A DNA stretch of 64,000 bases from Kribbella pratensis (GCF_004365355.1 NZ_SODP01000001.1:1433473-1497472); one strand, 5' to 3'; shown: positions 52,200 through 62,034, counted from the stretch's first letter. The notes: generated by a model not told the origin, from the sequence alone. A program made the numbers and translations.

Positions 52200-53417
52200 A
52201 TGAGTGAAGCGTTTCTGTACGACGCGATCCGGACTCCGCGCGGCAAGGGCAAACCGACCGGCGCGTTGCACGAGGTCAAGCCGATCCAGCTGATCACCGG
52301 CTTGCTGCAGGAGTTGTGCACGCGGCATCCCGAGCTGGACGCGACCGCGATCGACGACGTCGTCCTCGGGGTCGTCACGCCGATCGGCGACCAGGGCATG
52401 GATATCGCGCGGACCGCCGTACTGATGGCCGGCTATCCGGAGACGACCGGCGGCGTCCAGCTGAACCGCTTCTGCGCGTCCGGGCTGGAGGCGGTCAACC
52501 AGGCGGCGCAACGGGTGCGCTCCGGCTGGGAGGACTTCATCCTCGCCGGCGGCGTCGAGTCGATGTCGCGGGTCAAGATGGGCTCCGACGGCGGCGCCTG
52601 GGCGATGGATCCGGAGACGGCGCTCGAGACCGGCTTCATCCCGCAGGGCATCAGCGCCGACCTGATCGCGACCATCGACGGCTTCTCGCGGACCGATGTC
52701 GACACGTACGCCGCCGAGTCGCACGCCCGCGCCGCGAAGGCCTGGGCCAACGGGTACTTCGCCCGCTCCGTCGTACCGGTGACGGATCGCAACGGCTTGC
52801 AGATCCTGGACCACGACGAACTCGTTCGCCCGGGTACTTCGGTCGAGACACTGGCTGGGCTGCCGCTGTCGTTCGCGGCGATCGGGGAGCACGGCGGGTT
52901 CGACGCGGTGGCGCTGGAGAAGTACCTGACCGTCGAGCGGATCGAGCACGTGCATCATGCCGGCAACTCGTCCGGCATCGTCGACGGCGCCGCGCTGGTT
53001 GCTGTGGGCAACGAGAAGGCGGGCGAGGCGCTCGGTCAGGCCCCGCGCGGCCGGGTGGTCGCTGTTGGTGTCAGCGGCGCGGATCCGACGATCATGCTGA
53101 CCGGCCCGGCACCGGCGGCCCGGAAGGCGCTGGCTCGCGCCGGTCTGGAAGCGAGCGACATCGACCTGTTCGAGATGAACGAGGCGTTCGCCGCGGCGGT
53201 CATGCACTTCATGAAGGATCTCGGCGTACCGCACGAGAAGGTGAACGTGAACGGCGGCGCGATCGCGCTCGGTCATCCGCTCGGCGCCACCGGGGCGATG
53301 CTGATCGGAACCTTGCTGGACGAGCTGGAGCGGCGCGAGCTCCGGTACGGACTGGCCACCCTGTGCGTCGGCGGCGGGATGGGCGTCGCGACGATCATCG
53401 AGAGGCTTGCGGCATGA
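52200..53417 (+). CDS. Acetyl-CoA acetyltransferase (thiolase, FadA type)
   Basis: The protein has 405 residues. The active-site Cys92 is in [10 protein letters not shown], the His in [11 protein letters not shown] and the second Cys in TLCVGGGMG. It cleaves 3-ketoacyl-CoA at the last step of beta-oxidation. The ATG lies 7 bases after the -10 of a MerR-type promoter, so the mRNA is probably leaderless. Its stop overlaps the next gene (ATGA). Confidence 0.95.
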   Translation: MSEAFLYDAIRTPRGKGKPTGALHEVKPIQLITGLLQELCTRHPELDATAIDDVVLGVVTPIGDQGMDIARTAVLMAGYPETTGGVQLNRFCASGLEAVNQAAQRVRSGWEDFILAGGVESMSRVKMGSDGGAWAMDPETALETGFIPQGISADLIATIDGFSRTDVDTYAAESHARAAKAWANGYFARSVVPVTDRNGLQILDHDELVRPGTSVETLAGLPLSFAAIGEHGGFDAVALEKYLTVERIEHVHHAGNSSGIVDGAALVAVGNEKAGEALGQAPRGRVVAVGVSGADPTIMLTGPAPAARKALARAGLEASDIDLFEMNEAFAAAVMHFMKDLGVPHEKVNVNGGAIALGHPLGATGAMLIGTLLDELERRELRYGLATLCVGGGMGVATIIERLAA

Positions 53418-55549
53418 TCGACTGGACCAACTCCGACGGCATCGTCACGCTGACCCTGAACGACCCGTCCGCCTCGGCGAACACGATGAACGACGCGTAT
53501 CTGGCGGCGATGGGCTCGGCCGTCGAGCGGCTGCAGGCCGAGAAGGAGTCGGTGCGCGGCGTCGTCATCACCAGCGCCAAGTCGACGTTCTTTGCCGGCG
53601 GCAACCTGGAGATGCTGTCGCAGATCCAGCCGTCGGATGCGCCACAGGTGTTCGACACCGTCGAGGAGGTGAAGCGGCAGCTCAGAGCCCTTGAAACGTT
53701 GGGTGTTCCGGTCGTTGCCGCGATCAACGGATCGGCGCTCGGCGGCGGCCTGGAGATTGCACTCGCCTGCCATCACCGGATCGTTGCTGACGACAACCGG
53801 ATCGAACTCGGCGTACCCGAGGTGACGCTCGGTCTGCTGCCCGGCGGCGGGGGAGTGACCCGCACGGTCCGGATGCTCGGACTGCAGGACGCGCTGATGA
53901 AGGTGCTGCTGCAGGGCCAGCGGATGAAGCCCGCGCATGCCTTGTCGGTCGGGATCGTCGACGAGGTCGTAGCCCCTGAGGATCTGCTGGACGCGGCGCG
54001 CCGGTGGATCACGGCGTACGACGGTGACGCCAAGCAGCCGTGGGACCGGGACGGCTACAAGATCCCGGGCGGTACGCCGTCCTCGCCGAAGCTGGCCGCG
54101 TTCCTGCCGGCCTTCCCGGCGAACCTGCGCAAGCAGCTCAAGGGCGCGCCGTACCCGGCGCCGCGGGCGATCATGAGCGCGGCGGTCGAGGGCAGCCAGG
54201 TCGACTTCGAGACGGCCTCCCGGATCGAGTCGCGGTACTTCGTCTCGCTCGCCACCGGGCAGATCGCGAAGAACATGATCCAGGCGTTCTTCTTCGACCT
54301 GCAGTCGATCAACGCGGGCGGGTCGCGGCCGGCCGACGTACCCCGCTTCTCGGCCCGCAAGGTCGGGGTCCTGGGCGCGGGGATGATGGGCGCGGGGATC
54401 GCGTACGTGTGCGCCAAGGCCGGGATCGAGGTCGTGCTGAAGGACGTGTCGCTGGACGCCGCCTCGAAGGGCAAGGTGTACTCCGAGAAGCTGCTGGCGA
54501 AGCAGGTCTCGAAGGGGCGTCTGTCGGCTTCGGACGTCGAGGCCTTCCTCAGCCGGATCACGCCGACCGGGGACCCGAACGATCTGGCCGGGTGCGACCT
54601 GGTGATCGAGGCCGTCTTCGAGGACGCGGGTCTCAAGCAGAAGGTGTTCGCCGAGATCGCCGGTGTGGTCGAGCCAGACGCGCTGCTCTGCTCGAACACG
54701 TCGACGCTGCCGATCACCTCCCTCGCCGACGGGATCGACCGGCCGGACGACTTCATCGGCATGCATTTCTTCTCGCCGGTCGACCGGATGCCGCTGGTCG
54801 AGCTGATCGTGGGGGCGAAGACGTCCGACGCGGCGATCGCCCGCGCCTACGACGTCGTACGGCAGATCAAGAAGACGCCGATCGTGGTCAACGACAGCCG
54901 CGGGTTCTTCACGTCGCGAGTCTTCGGCACGCTCGTGATGGAAGGCGCCGCGATGGTTGCCGAGGGTGTCGACCCGGTGATGATCGAGCGGGCCGCGACC
55001 CAGGCCGGCTTCCCGGCGCCGCCGCTGGCGATGCTCGACGAGGTGACGCTGACCCTGCCGCAGAAGATCCGCGACGCTGCGCGTGCGGCCGGCGACAGCG
55101 CCGGGGCCTTCGACGAGCATCCCGGGATGGCGGTTGCCGATCGGCTGGTCAACGAGTTCGGCCGGCGCGGTAAAGCTGCGGGCGCGGGCTTCTACGACTA
55201 TCCGCCGGACGGCCCGAAGCATTTGTGGCCAGGACTGTGGGAGCACTTTGCCCGTGACAACGACGTACCGCTGATCGATCTGCAGGAACGGATGTTGTTC
55301 GCGATGGCGCTCGAGACCGTGAAGTGTCTCGACGAGGGCGTACTGCGATCGGTGCCCGATGCCAACATCGGATCGATCTTCGGCATCGGTTTCCCGCCGT
55401 TGCACGGCGGCGCGCTGCAGTACGTCAACGCCTACGGACTGCAAGCTTTCGTTGCCCGGTCGCGCGAATTGGCCGCTGTATACGGTGCACGGTTCGAGCC
55501 GCCGGAACTGCTGGTCCGAAGGGCAGCCACCGCTGAGATGTTTACGTGA
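53414..55549 (+). CDS. FadB/FadJ-type bifunctional enoyl-CoA hydratase/3-hydroxyacyl-CoA dehydrogenase
   Basis: The protein has 711 residues. The crotonase half (1 to about 300) keeps both catalytic Glu residues ([27 protein letters not shown]). The dehydrogenase half has [14 protein letters not shown], the catalytic His in [16 protein letters not shown], and [12 protein letters not shown]. It performs hydration and oxidation of enoyl-CoA. ATG 53414 overlaps the thiolase stop, and the two likely form the trifunctional complex. An open frame runs back through the thiolase gene but is a shadow. Confidence 0.95.
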   Translation: MIDWTNSDGIVTLTLNDPSASANTMNDAYLAAMGSAVERLQAEKESVRGVVITSAKSTFFAGGNLEMLSQIQPSDAPQVFDTVEEVKRQLRALETLGVPVVAAINGSALGGGLEIALACHHRIVADDNRIELGVPEVTLGLLPGGGGVTRTVRMLGLQDALMKVLLQGQRMKPAHALSVGIVDEVVAPEDLLDAARRWITAYDGDAKQPWDRDGYKIPGGTPSSPKLAAFLPAFPANLRKQLKGAPYPAPRAIMSAAVEGSQVDFETASRIESRYFVSLATGQIAKNMIQAFFFDLQSINAGGSRPADVPRFSARKVGVLGAGMMGAGIAYVCAKAGIEVVLKDVSLDAASKGKVYSEKLLAKQVSKGRLSASDVEAFLSRITPTGDPNDLAGCDLVIEAVFEDAGLKQKVFAEIAGVVEPDALLCSNTSTLPITSLADGIDRPDDFIGMHFFSPVDRMPLVELIVGAKTSDAAIARAYDVVRQIKKTPIVVNDSRGFFTSRVFGTLVMEGAAMVAEGVDPVMIERAATQAGFPAPPLAMLDEVTLTLPQKIRDAARAAGDSAGAFDEHPGMAVADRLVNEFGRRGKAAGAGFYDYPPDGPKHLWPGLWEHFARDNDVPLIDLQERMLFAMALETVKCLDEGVLRSVPDANIGSIFGIGFPPLHGGALQYVNAYGLQAFVARSRELAAVYGARFEPPELLVRRAATAEMFT

Positions 55550-55685
55550 TCACGGCCTGACAACATTCCACACATTCCAACAAAGAAGGTCGCAGTCCGG
55601 TCTTGCGCACGGCGCACTTTTGAGTCATCGTGCTAGGCACTTCTACAACGATTGACCTGTAGTAAGTTGTGCCAACTCAGAGATG

Positions 55686-55700
55686 CTTAACGTCGTTAAG
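55686..55700. promoter_or_regulatory. Perfect operator dyad before the sugar ABC operon
   Basis: CTTAACGTCGTTAAG, a 7-1-7 perfect inverted repeat, 58 bases before the solute-binding protein start. It is probably the site of an unlinked GntR- or LacI-type repressor; no regulator gene is adjacent. Confidence 0.6.
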
Positions 55701-55757
55701 TAACTCGGAACCGTGCGTCGTACCCCTGCGACGTTCCCTCTCGGGAAGGTGGAATTC

Positions 55758-57041
55758 ATGCCTGCTCATGTTCCGAACGCCGGATTGTCCCGGCGGGATC
55801 TACTCAAGCGGACCGGTGGACTGGCCGCACTGGCCGCGTTCACCGCGGCCTGCGGCGGTAATACCGGCCGACCGTCCTCAGGGGGCGGAGGCGGCGGGGA
55901 GAAGGTCAACCTGTCGCAGTGGTACCACCAGTACGGCGAGACGGGCACGCAGCAGGCCGCACAGAGGTACGCCAAGGCCTACACCGACGCGAACGTGGCG
56001 GTGCAGTGGACCCCCGGTGACTACGACGCCAAACTCGCCTCCGGCCTGCTGTCCAGCAAGGGCCCGGACGTGTTCGAGGGTCACTTCAACATCGCCATGG
56101 TGAAGAGCAACCAGGTGGTGCCGCTGGACGACATCATGGCCGACGTCAAGGACGACTTCCAGCCGGGCGACCTGGCCACCAACACGCTCGACGGCAAGAT
56201 CTACGGGATCCGGATGATCATCGACCCGCAGGTCATCTACTACCGCAAGAGCCTGTTGGACAAGGCCGGAATCAAGCCGCCGGAGACCGTCGACGACCTG
56301 ATCTCCGCGGCGAAGGAACTCACCACGAACAAGGTGAAGGGCATCTTCGTCGGCAACGACGGCGGCAACGTCATGGGCGGTCCGGCGCTGTACTCGTCCG
56401 GCGGGGAGTTCCTCACCAAGGACAATAAGCCGGGCTTCACCGATGCCCGAGCCGCCCAGGCCTTCGGCAAACTGCACGAGCTCTACGCGAGCAAGAGCAT
56501 CCTGCTCGGCGCGCCTACGGACTGGTGGGACCCGACGGCCATCAACCAGGGCCTGGTGGCCATGCAGTTCATCGGCATGTGGGCGGTGCCGGGAATGCAG
56601 AAGGCGCTGGGCGACGACATCGGCGTCATCCCGTTCCCGAAGCTCGACGCGCAGGCCCAGCCGGCCGTGTACTCCGGCGGCTGGACGCAGTTCGTCTCCG
56701 CGAAGAGCCCGAACATCGACGCGGCGAAGAAGTTCGTCAAGTGGCTGTGGATCGACAAGTCGGAGTACCAGGAGGACTGGTCGCTGAACTACGGCTTCCA
56801 CATTCCGCCGCGCAAGAGCCTTGCGGCCAAGGCTTCCAAGCTGCAGAGCGGCGTCGCCGCCGACACGGTCAAGCTGACCCAGGACCACGGCTACACCGAC
56901 AACCCGGCGTGGACGCCGAAGATGGGTACGGCGTTCGGCGACATGCTGACCAACGTCATCAAGAAGGGAGCCGACCCCGCCGCCGAGATCGCGAAAGCCG
57001 AGAAGACAGTCAACGCTGAGCTTTCCCGGTTGTTCGGATGA
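55758..57041 (+). CDS. Sugar ABC transporter solute-binding lipoprotein
   Basis: The protein has 427 residues. It carries a Tat-type lipoprotein signal (SRRDLLKRTGG) with lipobox cysteine C32 in TAACGG, then an extracellular solute-binding family 1 domain. It captures a sugar outside the membrane for the two permeases encoded next. ATG 55758 follows AGGTGG. Its stop overlaps the first permease (ATGA). An operator dyad upstream implies induction. Confidence 0.94.
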   Translation: MPAHVPNAGLSRRDLLKRTGGLAALAAFTAACGGNTGRPSSGGGGGGEKVNLSQWYHQYGETGTQQAAQRYAKAYTDANVAVQWTPGDYDAKLASGLLSSKGPDVFEGHFNIAMVKSNQVVPLDDIMADVKDDFQPGDLATNTLDGKIYGIRMIIDPQVIYYRKSLLDKAGIKPPETVDDLISAAKELTTNKVKGIFVGNDGGNVMGGPALYSSGGEFLTKDNKPGFTDARAAQAFGKLHELYASKSILLGAPTDWWDPTAINQGLVAMQFIGMWAVPGMQKALGDDIGVIPFPKLDAQAQPAVYSGGWTQFVSAKSPNIDAAKKFVKWLWIDKSEYQEDWSLNYGFHIPPRKSLAAKASKLQSGVAADTVKLTQDHGYTDNPAWTPKMGTAFGDMLTNVIKKGADPAAEIAKAEKTVNAELSRLFG

Positions 57042-58006
57042 GCGCTCCGACCAAGACGCCGTCGGCCGCGGATTCCGTCACCACTGGTGAGCGGCGGAGA
57101 CCGCGGCGGCGCCGGCAGAAGGGGATCGCCGGCAACACCTTGTGGTTCTGGGTGTTCGTCGGGCCGTTCGTGCTCGGACTGCTGATCTTCTCGTACCTGC
57201 CGATCATCTGGAGCCTGGTCCTCAGCTTCTTCGAGGCCTACAACACCGCGACGCCGTCGAAGTTCGTCGGGCTCCGCAACTACATCGACATGCTCACCGA
57301 CCACAACTTCCTGTCCAGCCTGGGCACGTTCACGATCTTCGCGGTGTTCATCGTGCCGCTGACGTTCGTGCTCTCGCTCGTGCTGGCGTTGCTGGTCAAC
57401 CAGGTCAAGATCGCGCGGGCGTTCTTCCGGTCGGTGTTCTTCCTGCCGACCGCCTGCTCGTACGTCGTCGCCTCGCTGATCTGGCGCTTGTCGATCTTCA
57501 ACGGTGTCCGGTTCGGCCTCGCCAACACGGTGCTCGGCTGGTTCGGTATCGACAACATCGCGTGGCTCTCGACCGTCTCGCCACCGTGGTACTGGCTCCC
57601 GCTGGTCACCGTCCGGTTGTGGCTGCAGCTCGGGTTCTACATGATCCTGTTCATCGCTGGGCTGCAGCGGATCTCGCCCACGCTGTACGAGGCGGCGTAC
57701 GTCGACGGGGCGAAGCCCGGGTGGCAGGTCTTCCGGTACATCACGCTGCCCCAGTTGCGGGCGACGTCGGTCGCCGTACTGATCCTGAACCTGATCGCGG
57801 CTTATCAAGCCTTTGACGAGTTCTACAACCTGATCGGCAACGTGAACTACGCGCGGCCGCCGCTGGTCTACCTGTACGGCATCTCGCTCGGCTCGATCCA
57901 GGACCTCGGGCACGGCTCGGCCGGCGCCCTGATCCTGGCGGTCATCATCATGATCGTGACGCTGCTGCAGAGCCGGATCTTCGGCTTCGGAAAGGCGGGC
58001 GACTGA
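57038..58006 (+). CDS. Sugar ABC transporter permease (MalF type)
   Basis: The protein has 322 residues with a basic N-terminus (RRPRRRRQK) and six membrane helices. The EAA loop reads YEAAYVDGAKPGWQVFRYIT, where the ATPase docks. It overlaps the binding protein gene upstream (ATGA) and the next permease downstream (TGATG). No ATPase is encoded here; a shared MsiK-like ATPase elsewhere is expected. Confidence 0.94.
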   Translation: MSAPTKTPSAADSVTTGERRRPRRRRQKGIAGNTLWFWVFVGPFVLGLLIFSYLPIIWSLVLSFFEAYNTATPSKFVGLRNYIDMLTDHNFLSSLGTFTIFAVFIVPLTFVLSLVLALLVNQVKIARAFFRSVFFLPTACSYVVASLIWRLSIFNGVRFGLANTVLGWFGIDNIAWLSTVSPPWYWLPLVTVRLWLQLGFYMILFIAGLQRISPTLYEAAYVDGAKPGWQVFRYITLPQLRATSVAVLILNLIAAYQAFDEFYNLIGNVNYARPPLVYLYGISLGSIQDLGHGSAGALILAVIIMIVTLLQSRIFGFGKAGD

Positions 58007-58890
58007 TGGCAGTCTCGGAACGTACGACGGGAACGCCGCAACCGATCGGGTTTACCCAGAGCACTCTCGGACGGGTCGGCATGGTGCTGCGATGGATCGC
58101 GCTGTTCATCGCGGTCGTGCTGTTCCTGCTGCCGTTCTACCTGATCCTGCGCAATGCGCTGTCGACCGAGGCCGACATCACGGCGCCGAACTGGACGTTG
58201 TTCCCGTCGCATCTGCAATGGAGCAACATCAAGGAACTGTTCGACGACACCCAGGTCCCGATGGCGCGGGCGCTGTACAACTCTGCAGTCGTCGGCGTCC
58301 TGGGCACGGCGGGGCAGTTGCTGTTGGCATCTATGGCTGGGTACGGGTTGGCGCGGATCCCTTATCGTCACGCGGACAAGATCTTCTACGCGATCGTCGC
58401 CACGCTGATGATCCCGGGTGCGGTGACCTTCATCCCGTCGTTCATCGTGGTGTCGTCGCTCGGGTGGGTATCGTCCCTTCGGGGCCTGATCATCCCGACG
58501 CTGTTCAGCGGGTTCGCGGCGTTCCTGTTCCGGCAGTACTTCCTCGGTTTCCCCCGGGAGCTCGAGGAGGCGGCGCGGGTCGACGGGGCTGGGTACTTCG
58601 GGGTGTTCTGGCGGATCGTCGTACCGAACTCATTGCCGTTCTTCGCGGCACTGGCGGCGATCACTTTCATCGGCAACTGGAACTCGTTCCTGTGGCCGTT
58701 GGTCATCGGCCAGGACTCGTCGTCATGGACGATCCAGGTGGCCATGTCGACGTTCATCACCGCCCAAACCATCAACATCCACGAACTCTTCATGGCCGTA
58801 GCGGTCTCAATCCTCCCGCTGGTCCTCATCTTCGCCTTCCTCCAGCGCTACCTAATCCAGGGCGTAACCCAGTCAGGCATCAAAGACTAG
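58006..58890 (+). CDS. Sugar ABC transporter permease (MalG type)
   Basis: The protein has 294 residues with six membrane helices. The EAA loop reads LEEAARVDGAGYFGVFWRI. It completes the channel with the MalF-type partner. It is the last gene of the operon; three structured non-coding repeats begin 5 bases after its stop, which may act as terminator and mRNA guard. Confidence 0.94.
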   Translation: MAVSERTTGTPQPIGFTQSTLGRVGMVLRWIALFIAVVLFLLPFYLILRNALSTEADITAPNWTLFPSHLQWSNIKELFDDTQVPMARALYNSAVVGVLGTAGQLLLASMAGYGLARIPYRHADKIFYAIVATLMIPGAVTFIPSFIVVSSLGWVSSLRGLIIPTLFSGFAAFLFRQYFLGFPRELEEAARVDGAGYFGVFWRIVVPNSLPFFAALAAITFIGNWNSFLWPLVIGQDSSSWTIQVAMSTFITAQTINIHELFMAVAVSILPLVLIFAFLQRYLIQGVTQSGIKD

Positions 58891-58894
58891 AACT

Positions 58895-59340
58895 GACACC
58901 GCAACGCGGCGACTCTTCTGATTGGCCGCCTCCGGCGGCGTGTAGGTCGCACCAACGGGAAAGCTTCGGCGAATCCCGCGTACGGCGGGGGAGTCCACCA
59001 GGCTCCCCGCCGCCCCATGCCGCTCACCGCCCAAGGACACCGCTCCGCGGCGCCTGTTCTATTGGCCGCCTCCGGCGGTGTGTGTCCGTCCACCCTGGCA
59101 GCTGCCCCGGCGAATCGCCCGACCCGGCGGGGAGTCCACCAGGCTCCCCGCCGCGTCTCACCGGACAGGCTCCAAAGGACACCGCTTCGCGGCGGCTGTT
59201 TGTTGGCCAGCTCCGGCGGCGCACAAGCCGGTCCACCGTGCAATCGCTCTGCCGATCGCAGGCGACGGCGGGGAGTGCAGCGCGCCCGCTGCGTCTCGCC
59301 GAACTGTCTAGAGAGACAGCGCTTCACGGCGGCCGGGCTG
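58895..59340. repeat. Three tandem ~141-bp structured repeats plus a partial fourth
   Basis: Unit starts (GACACCGC-like) fall at 58895, 59036, 59178 and 59315, giving periods of 141, 142 and 137 bases. Each of the first two carries a hairpin TTGGCCGCCTCCGGCGG and a larger one, GGCGGGGAGTCC/ACCAGGCTCCCCGCC. The third is more diverged and the fourth is only the first 26 bases. Open frames on both strands repeat with the period and are not convincing genes. The 180 bases after it, to 59519, hold only the 3' flank of the nuclease gene. Confidence 0.9.
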
Positions 59341-59434
59341 CACGTAGATGTCCTGTCGGGCGCAGGACTACCTCACCAGCATGGAAGACCGGTTTGCCGC
59401 TCATCTGATTGAGCTCCGAAGCGCGACACGCCTG

Positions 59435-59455
59435 CCGGACCACTTAGCCGTCCGG
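59435..59455 (-). terminator. Possible terminator after the nuclease gene
   Basis: CCGGAC pairs with GTCCGG over 9 bases, about 65 bases past the nuclease stop. The stem is short, so this is tentative. Confidence 0.3.
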
Positions 59456-59519
59456 ACTCTGACGTCAGCCTCCATCCGCCATCGAACCCTGACACGTGAG
59501 CGGCAGCGTCTTGACGTCG

Positions 59520-60935
59520 CTAGCCGATTGGTCCACGCCAATCTGCGACGACATGAACCAACTGCGCTTCCGACGTCCAGGCAGTTTCGTAGTAGTGAAG
59601 TTCATAATTGTCGATGAGGTGGCCAAGCGGATGCCAGGAGCGGAGGTCGCAGATCAGGTACTGGCTGTCACCCGCGTGTCCGCCAAGCCAGTTGTCGCCT
59701 CGTCTGCCATCCACGGTCGGGGGTATGAATCCTGGCTGCTCGACAACGATGCCACGTACCCAGACCTCTCCGTTCTCGTCGTCCTCCTGCACCACCAGCG
59801 CCACCGGGGAGACTGAGTGGTCTCGAATCTTCCCGGCGTGCGTAATTTCGACCGACTTCGTCTCCCGCGGCCGAAAGAAGACGGAGTGTCGTACTTCGAA
59901 CGTCTCGCAGAGGTGCCGAAGGGGTGAGGTGTCGATCGGTATCCCAACCAGTTGGAACGACAGGGTCGCGTGCCTGACGATGCGTTCCTTCGACGCAGAG
60001 AGGTCGCAAGTGAGCGTGTAGAAGCCACCGTCACAGACGTCGAAGTACGTGGCTTCCTCGGTGTGATGGAGAGAGTCGATACCTCGGTAGCGTCGGCGCC
60101 AGCCTCTGATCTCCCGTGCGAGTATACCTGCGCCGGAGCCGTGCCAGTTGGTCGTCGCCTGCTGTATCGACCATCGTCCCTTCGGCGTGATCCAACCCAT
60201 GTCAGCTAGTTCGTGGAGGAGTGCTATCAGCGCGGCTTCATCTCCCACGTCGAGTTCGATTTCTGCGAACACACCCACTCCGCCGCCGGCGACCCAGTCG
60301 ATGTCTAAGAGGCTAGGAGCGAAGACGAACGGTCCGAAGTCACCACCACTGCTGAGTACATCACGTTGTTGCCCGTCTGGGAGCCGAAATAGCCCGTGAG
60401 ATACCGGCAGGTCGGCGCGCTTTGAAGGCTTGCGTGTGAGTCGGTTCGAATGGCGATCGAGCTCAACTTCACGATGTGTCAGGAGCGTTGCCTTCTTCCG
60501 GCGCAGCAGGCGGGTCAGGTCCTCACGACCATCCGCGATGGCGAGCAGCTCGTTTCCACTCAGCAGGAGGACTGGTCGCTTCGAGCGCTCACGAACACGG
60601 TCGATGACGGCGTCCGAGAAGCCGCTGTTACTGCAGAGGATCCCAATGACCTCGGGTGGCGTCGCCTCGAGCCGCGTGAAGAGCGAGTCGACGTGATCGA
60701 TAGTGGCCTTCCGTCGGTGGTACTTGGCCTCGATCAGGTACACGACGTCGTTCGACCGACGGACGAACAGATCGGTCTGGCGGGGGGCTGCGGCTCCTGC
60801 TTTGCGATCGACCGTGAAGTGCTGCTGCCGAAACATGTTCGCGACCACGCCCTCGAACTCCCGGCCAGCCCGCTGGCGGTCAGACATGAGCGCCAGCCGC
60901 GCGAGGGCATCACTTAGGCTCGAAGATTTCAACAC
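59520..60935 (-). CDS. PD-(D/E)XK (Mrr-like) nuclease with unassigned C-terminal region
   Basis: The protein has 471 residues. Residues about 20-150 show a restriction-endonuclease fold: GREFEGVVANMF, then D55 (RQTDLFV) and E69-A-K71 (YLIEAKYH), the PD-(D/E)XK triad of Mrr and related enzymes. The remaining 320 residues (about 150-471) carry no motif I recognise, with WITPKGRWSIQQAT near 255 possibly winged-helix-like. It likely cleaves DNA, perhaps modified or foreign DNA. The start is GTG 60935, 6 bases after TACCAT; ATG 60887 is another option. Codon use is less GC-biased than in most of the window. Confidence 0.75.
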   Translation of the reverse strand: MLKSSSLSDALARLALMSDRQRAGREFEGVVANMFRQQHFTVDRKAGAAAPRQTDLFVRRSNDVVYLIEAKYHRRKATIDHVDSLFTRLEATPPEVIGILCSNSGFSDAVIDRVRERSKRPVLLLSGNELLAIADGREDLTRLLRRKKATLLTHREVELDRHSNRLTRKPSKRADLPVSHGLFRLPDGQQRDVLSSGGDFGPFVFAPSLLDIDWVAGGGVGVFAEIELDVGDEAALIALLHELADMGWITPKGRWSIQQATTNWHGSGAGILAREIRGWRRRYRGIDSLHHTEEATYFDVCDGGFYTLTCDLSASKERIVRHATLSFQLVGIPIDTSPLRHLCETFEVRHSVFFRPRETKSVEITHAGKIRDHSVSPVALVVQEDDENGEVWVRGIVVEQPGFIPPTVDGRRGDNWLGGHAGDSQYLICDLRSWHPLGHLIDNYELHYYETAWTSEAQLVHVVADWRGPIG

Positions 60936-60947
60936 CGTCGGATGGTA
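60936..60947 (-). promoter_or_regulatory. Leaderless-type -10 of the nuclease gene
   Basis: TACCAT (minus strand) followed by 6 bases and GTG 60935. Confidence 0.45.
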
Positions 60948-61008
60948 GCGCCGGTGCTCGTCATGAACCGAGAGCCCATTTTTCAGGAGTCCTGGATAGC
61001 AATTGACT

Positions 61009-61229
61009 TCTCGTGGAGCTACCTCGGCCTTCGACGCCGTCAGCGGCTCGATCGGCCCCGAGTCGGGTGAGACGCCGGTCCTTCAGCTGGACCGTCCTCA
61101 GCAGCACGCCGACCTGGCAACGCTGATAGAAACGGGTGGCCTCAGAGAGATCGGGTGCAGTCGTCCGTGGTGCCTCCGGAACCGGGAAGAGCGCCTCAGT
61201 CCTCGCCGCCGTACGTCGCCGGGTGGGCC
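61009..61229 (+). pseudogene. Frameshifted fragment of a P-loop NTPase
   Basis: One frame reads LQLDRPQQHADLATLIETG and breaks. In the next frame SGAVVRGASGTGKSASVL follows at once, with a Walker A motif GASGTGKS. Joining the two by one frame change gives a natural N-terminal part of a STAND-like NTPase. The fragment ends where the IS3-like element begins, so the rest was probably lost. It has no start codon of note and is too short to function. Confidence 0.5.
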
Positions 61230-61262
61230 TGACCCGTTTGACGGACATCCGAGATCAGGAGC

Positions 61263-61595
61263 TTGTGCTCCGGAAAGGATGTTCATCATGGAGTCCATGG
61301 CAAGAAGAAGCCGCGGCCTCGTCGATCGTTCACACCCGAGTTCAAGGCCGAGATCGTCGAGCTGTGCCAGCGCGGCGACCGGTCGGTGGGTCAGGTCGCG
61401 AAGAACTTCGACCTGACCGAGACAGCGGTCCGGGAGTGGCTGAGGCAGGTCGAACGCGACGCCGGCGCCGGTGTCGGTGGCTTGACCTCGAGCGGGAAGG
61501 AGGAGCTGGCGCGGTTGCGGGAGAACCGGCGGCTGCGCGAGGACGTCGAGATCCTCAAGCGGGCCACGGCTTTCTTCGCGAAGGAGACCCGGTGA
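61263..61595 (+). CDS. IS3-family transposase OrfA
   Basis: About 110 codons. A helix-turn-helix protein with RRSFTPEFKAEIVELCQRG, VAKNFDLTETAVREWLRQ and an end leucine zipper, ILKRATAFFAKETR, all typical of IS3 OrfA. No ATG is in frame near the expected start, and the TTG 61263 lacks a spaced ribosome site, so the start may be damaged. The zipper lacks one Arg of the usual LRRENRRL. It overlaps orfB by 3-4 bases. Confidence 0.8.
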   Translation: MCSGKDVHHGVHGKKKPRPRRSFTPEFKAEIVELCQRGDRSVGQVAKNFDLTETAVREWLRQVERDAGAGVGGLTSSGKEELARLRENRRLREDVEILKRATAFFAKETR

Positions 61596-61975
61596 CCAGG
61601 GTAGCTGCGTGCTACCCGTTCATCGAGGCGGAGAAGCAGCGCGACCACAACGTCAAGCGTGCGTGTGAGTTGCTGAAGGTCTCTCGTTCCGCCTACTACG
61701 CCGACCGCGCCAGCAGGCCCTCGATGCGTGCGCAGCGTGACGCCGAGCTGACCGGCAAGATCGCCACGATCCACGACGACTCCCGCCACACCTACGGGGC
61801 ACCGCGGGTCCACCACGAGCTCCGGGCCCAGGGGGAGCCGTGTTCGCGCAAGCGGGTCGCCCGGCTGATGCGGGCCGCCGACCGGCGCGGGCGGGCACCC
61901 CGGCGGTGGAAGACGACCACCATCGCCGACCCGGCCGCCCCCGCCCGCCCGGACCTGATCGGCCGCGACTTCGCG
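61592..61975 (+). pseudogene. IS3-family transposase OrfB, truncated before the DDE core
   Basis: GTG 61592 overlaps the orfA stop. The N-terminal helical part (FIEAEKQRDHNVKRACELLK, YGAPRVHHELRAQG, KRVARLMRAADRRGR) is intact up to RPDLIGRDF. The integrase core that should follow is replaced by unrelated sequence until a stop near 62104. It is not functional as a transposase. Confidence 0.85.
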
Positions 61976-62034
61976 ATCGATCTCTGTCAGGCCGATGTTG
62001 TCGGGCTGTCCGATCGGATGATGCGTTCTCATCC

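Larger units (their letters stand above)
61230..61975 (+). mobile_element. Truncated IS3-family insertion sequence
   Basis: The left end is probably at TGACCCGTTTGACGGACATC (61230). It contains orfA and the first third of orfB. IS3-type protein similarity stops after IGRDF, near 61975. The catalytic DDE core and right inverted repeat are missing, so the element cannot move by itself. It lies between the P-loop fragment and the end of the KAP gene. Confidence 0.75.

Noticed and set aside
52316-53413. Upstream extension of the FadB/FadJ-type frame, suggesting a giant fusion
   Set aside because: The extension is a shifted reading of the thiolase gene. The real start overlaps the thiolase stop at 53414.
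58887-59412. Open frames of 130-146 codons on both strands over the 141-bp repeats
   Set aside because: Their protein sequences repeat with the DNA period and are Arg/Pro-rich; no ribosome site or family. Non-coding repeat is the better reading.
61391-62032. A 213-codon minus-strand frame over the IS element
   Set aside because: Antisense to the IS3 orfA/orfB frames, which carry the recognisable motifs.
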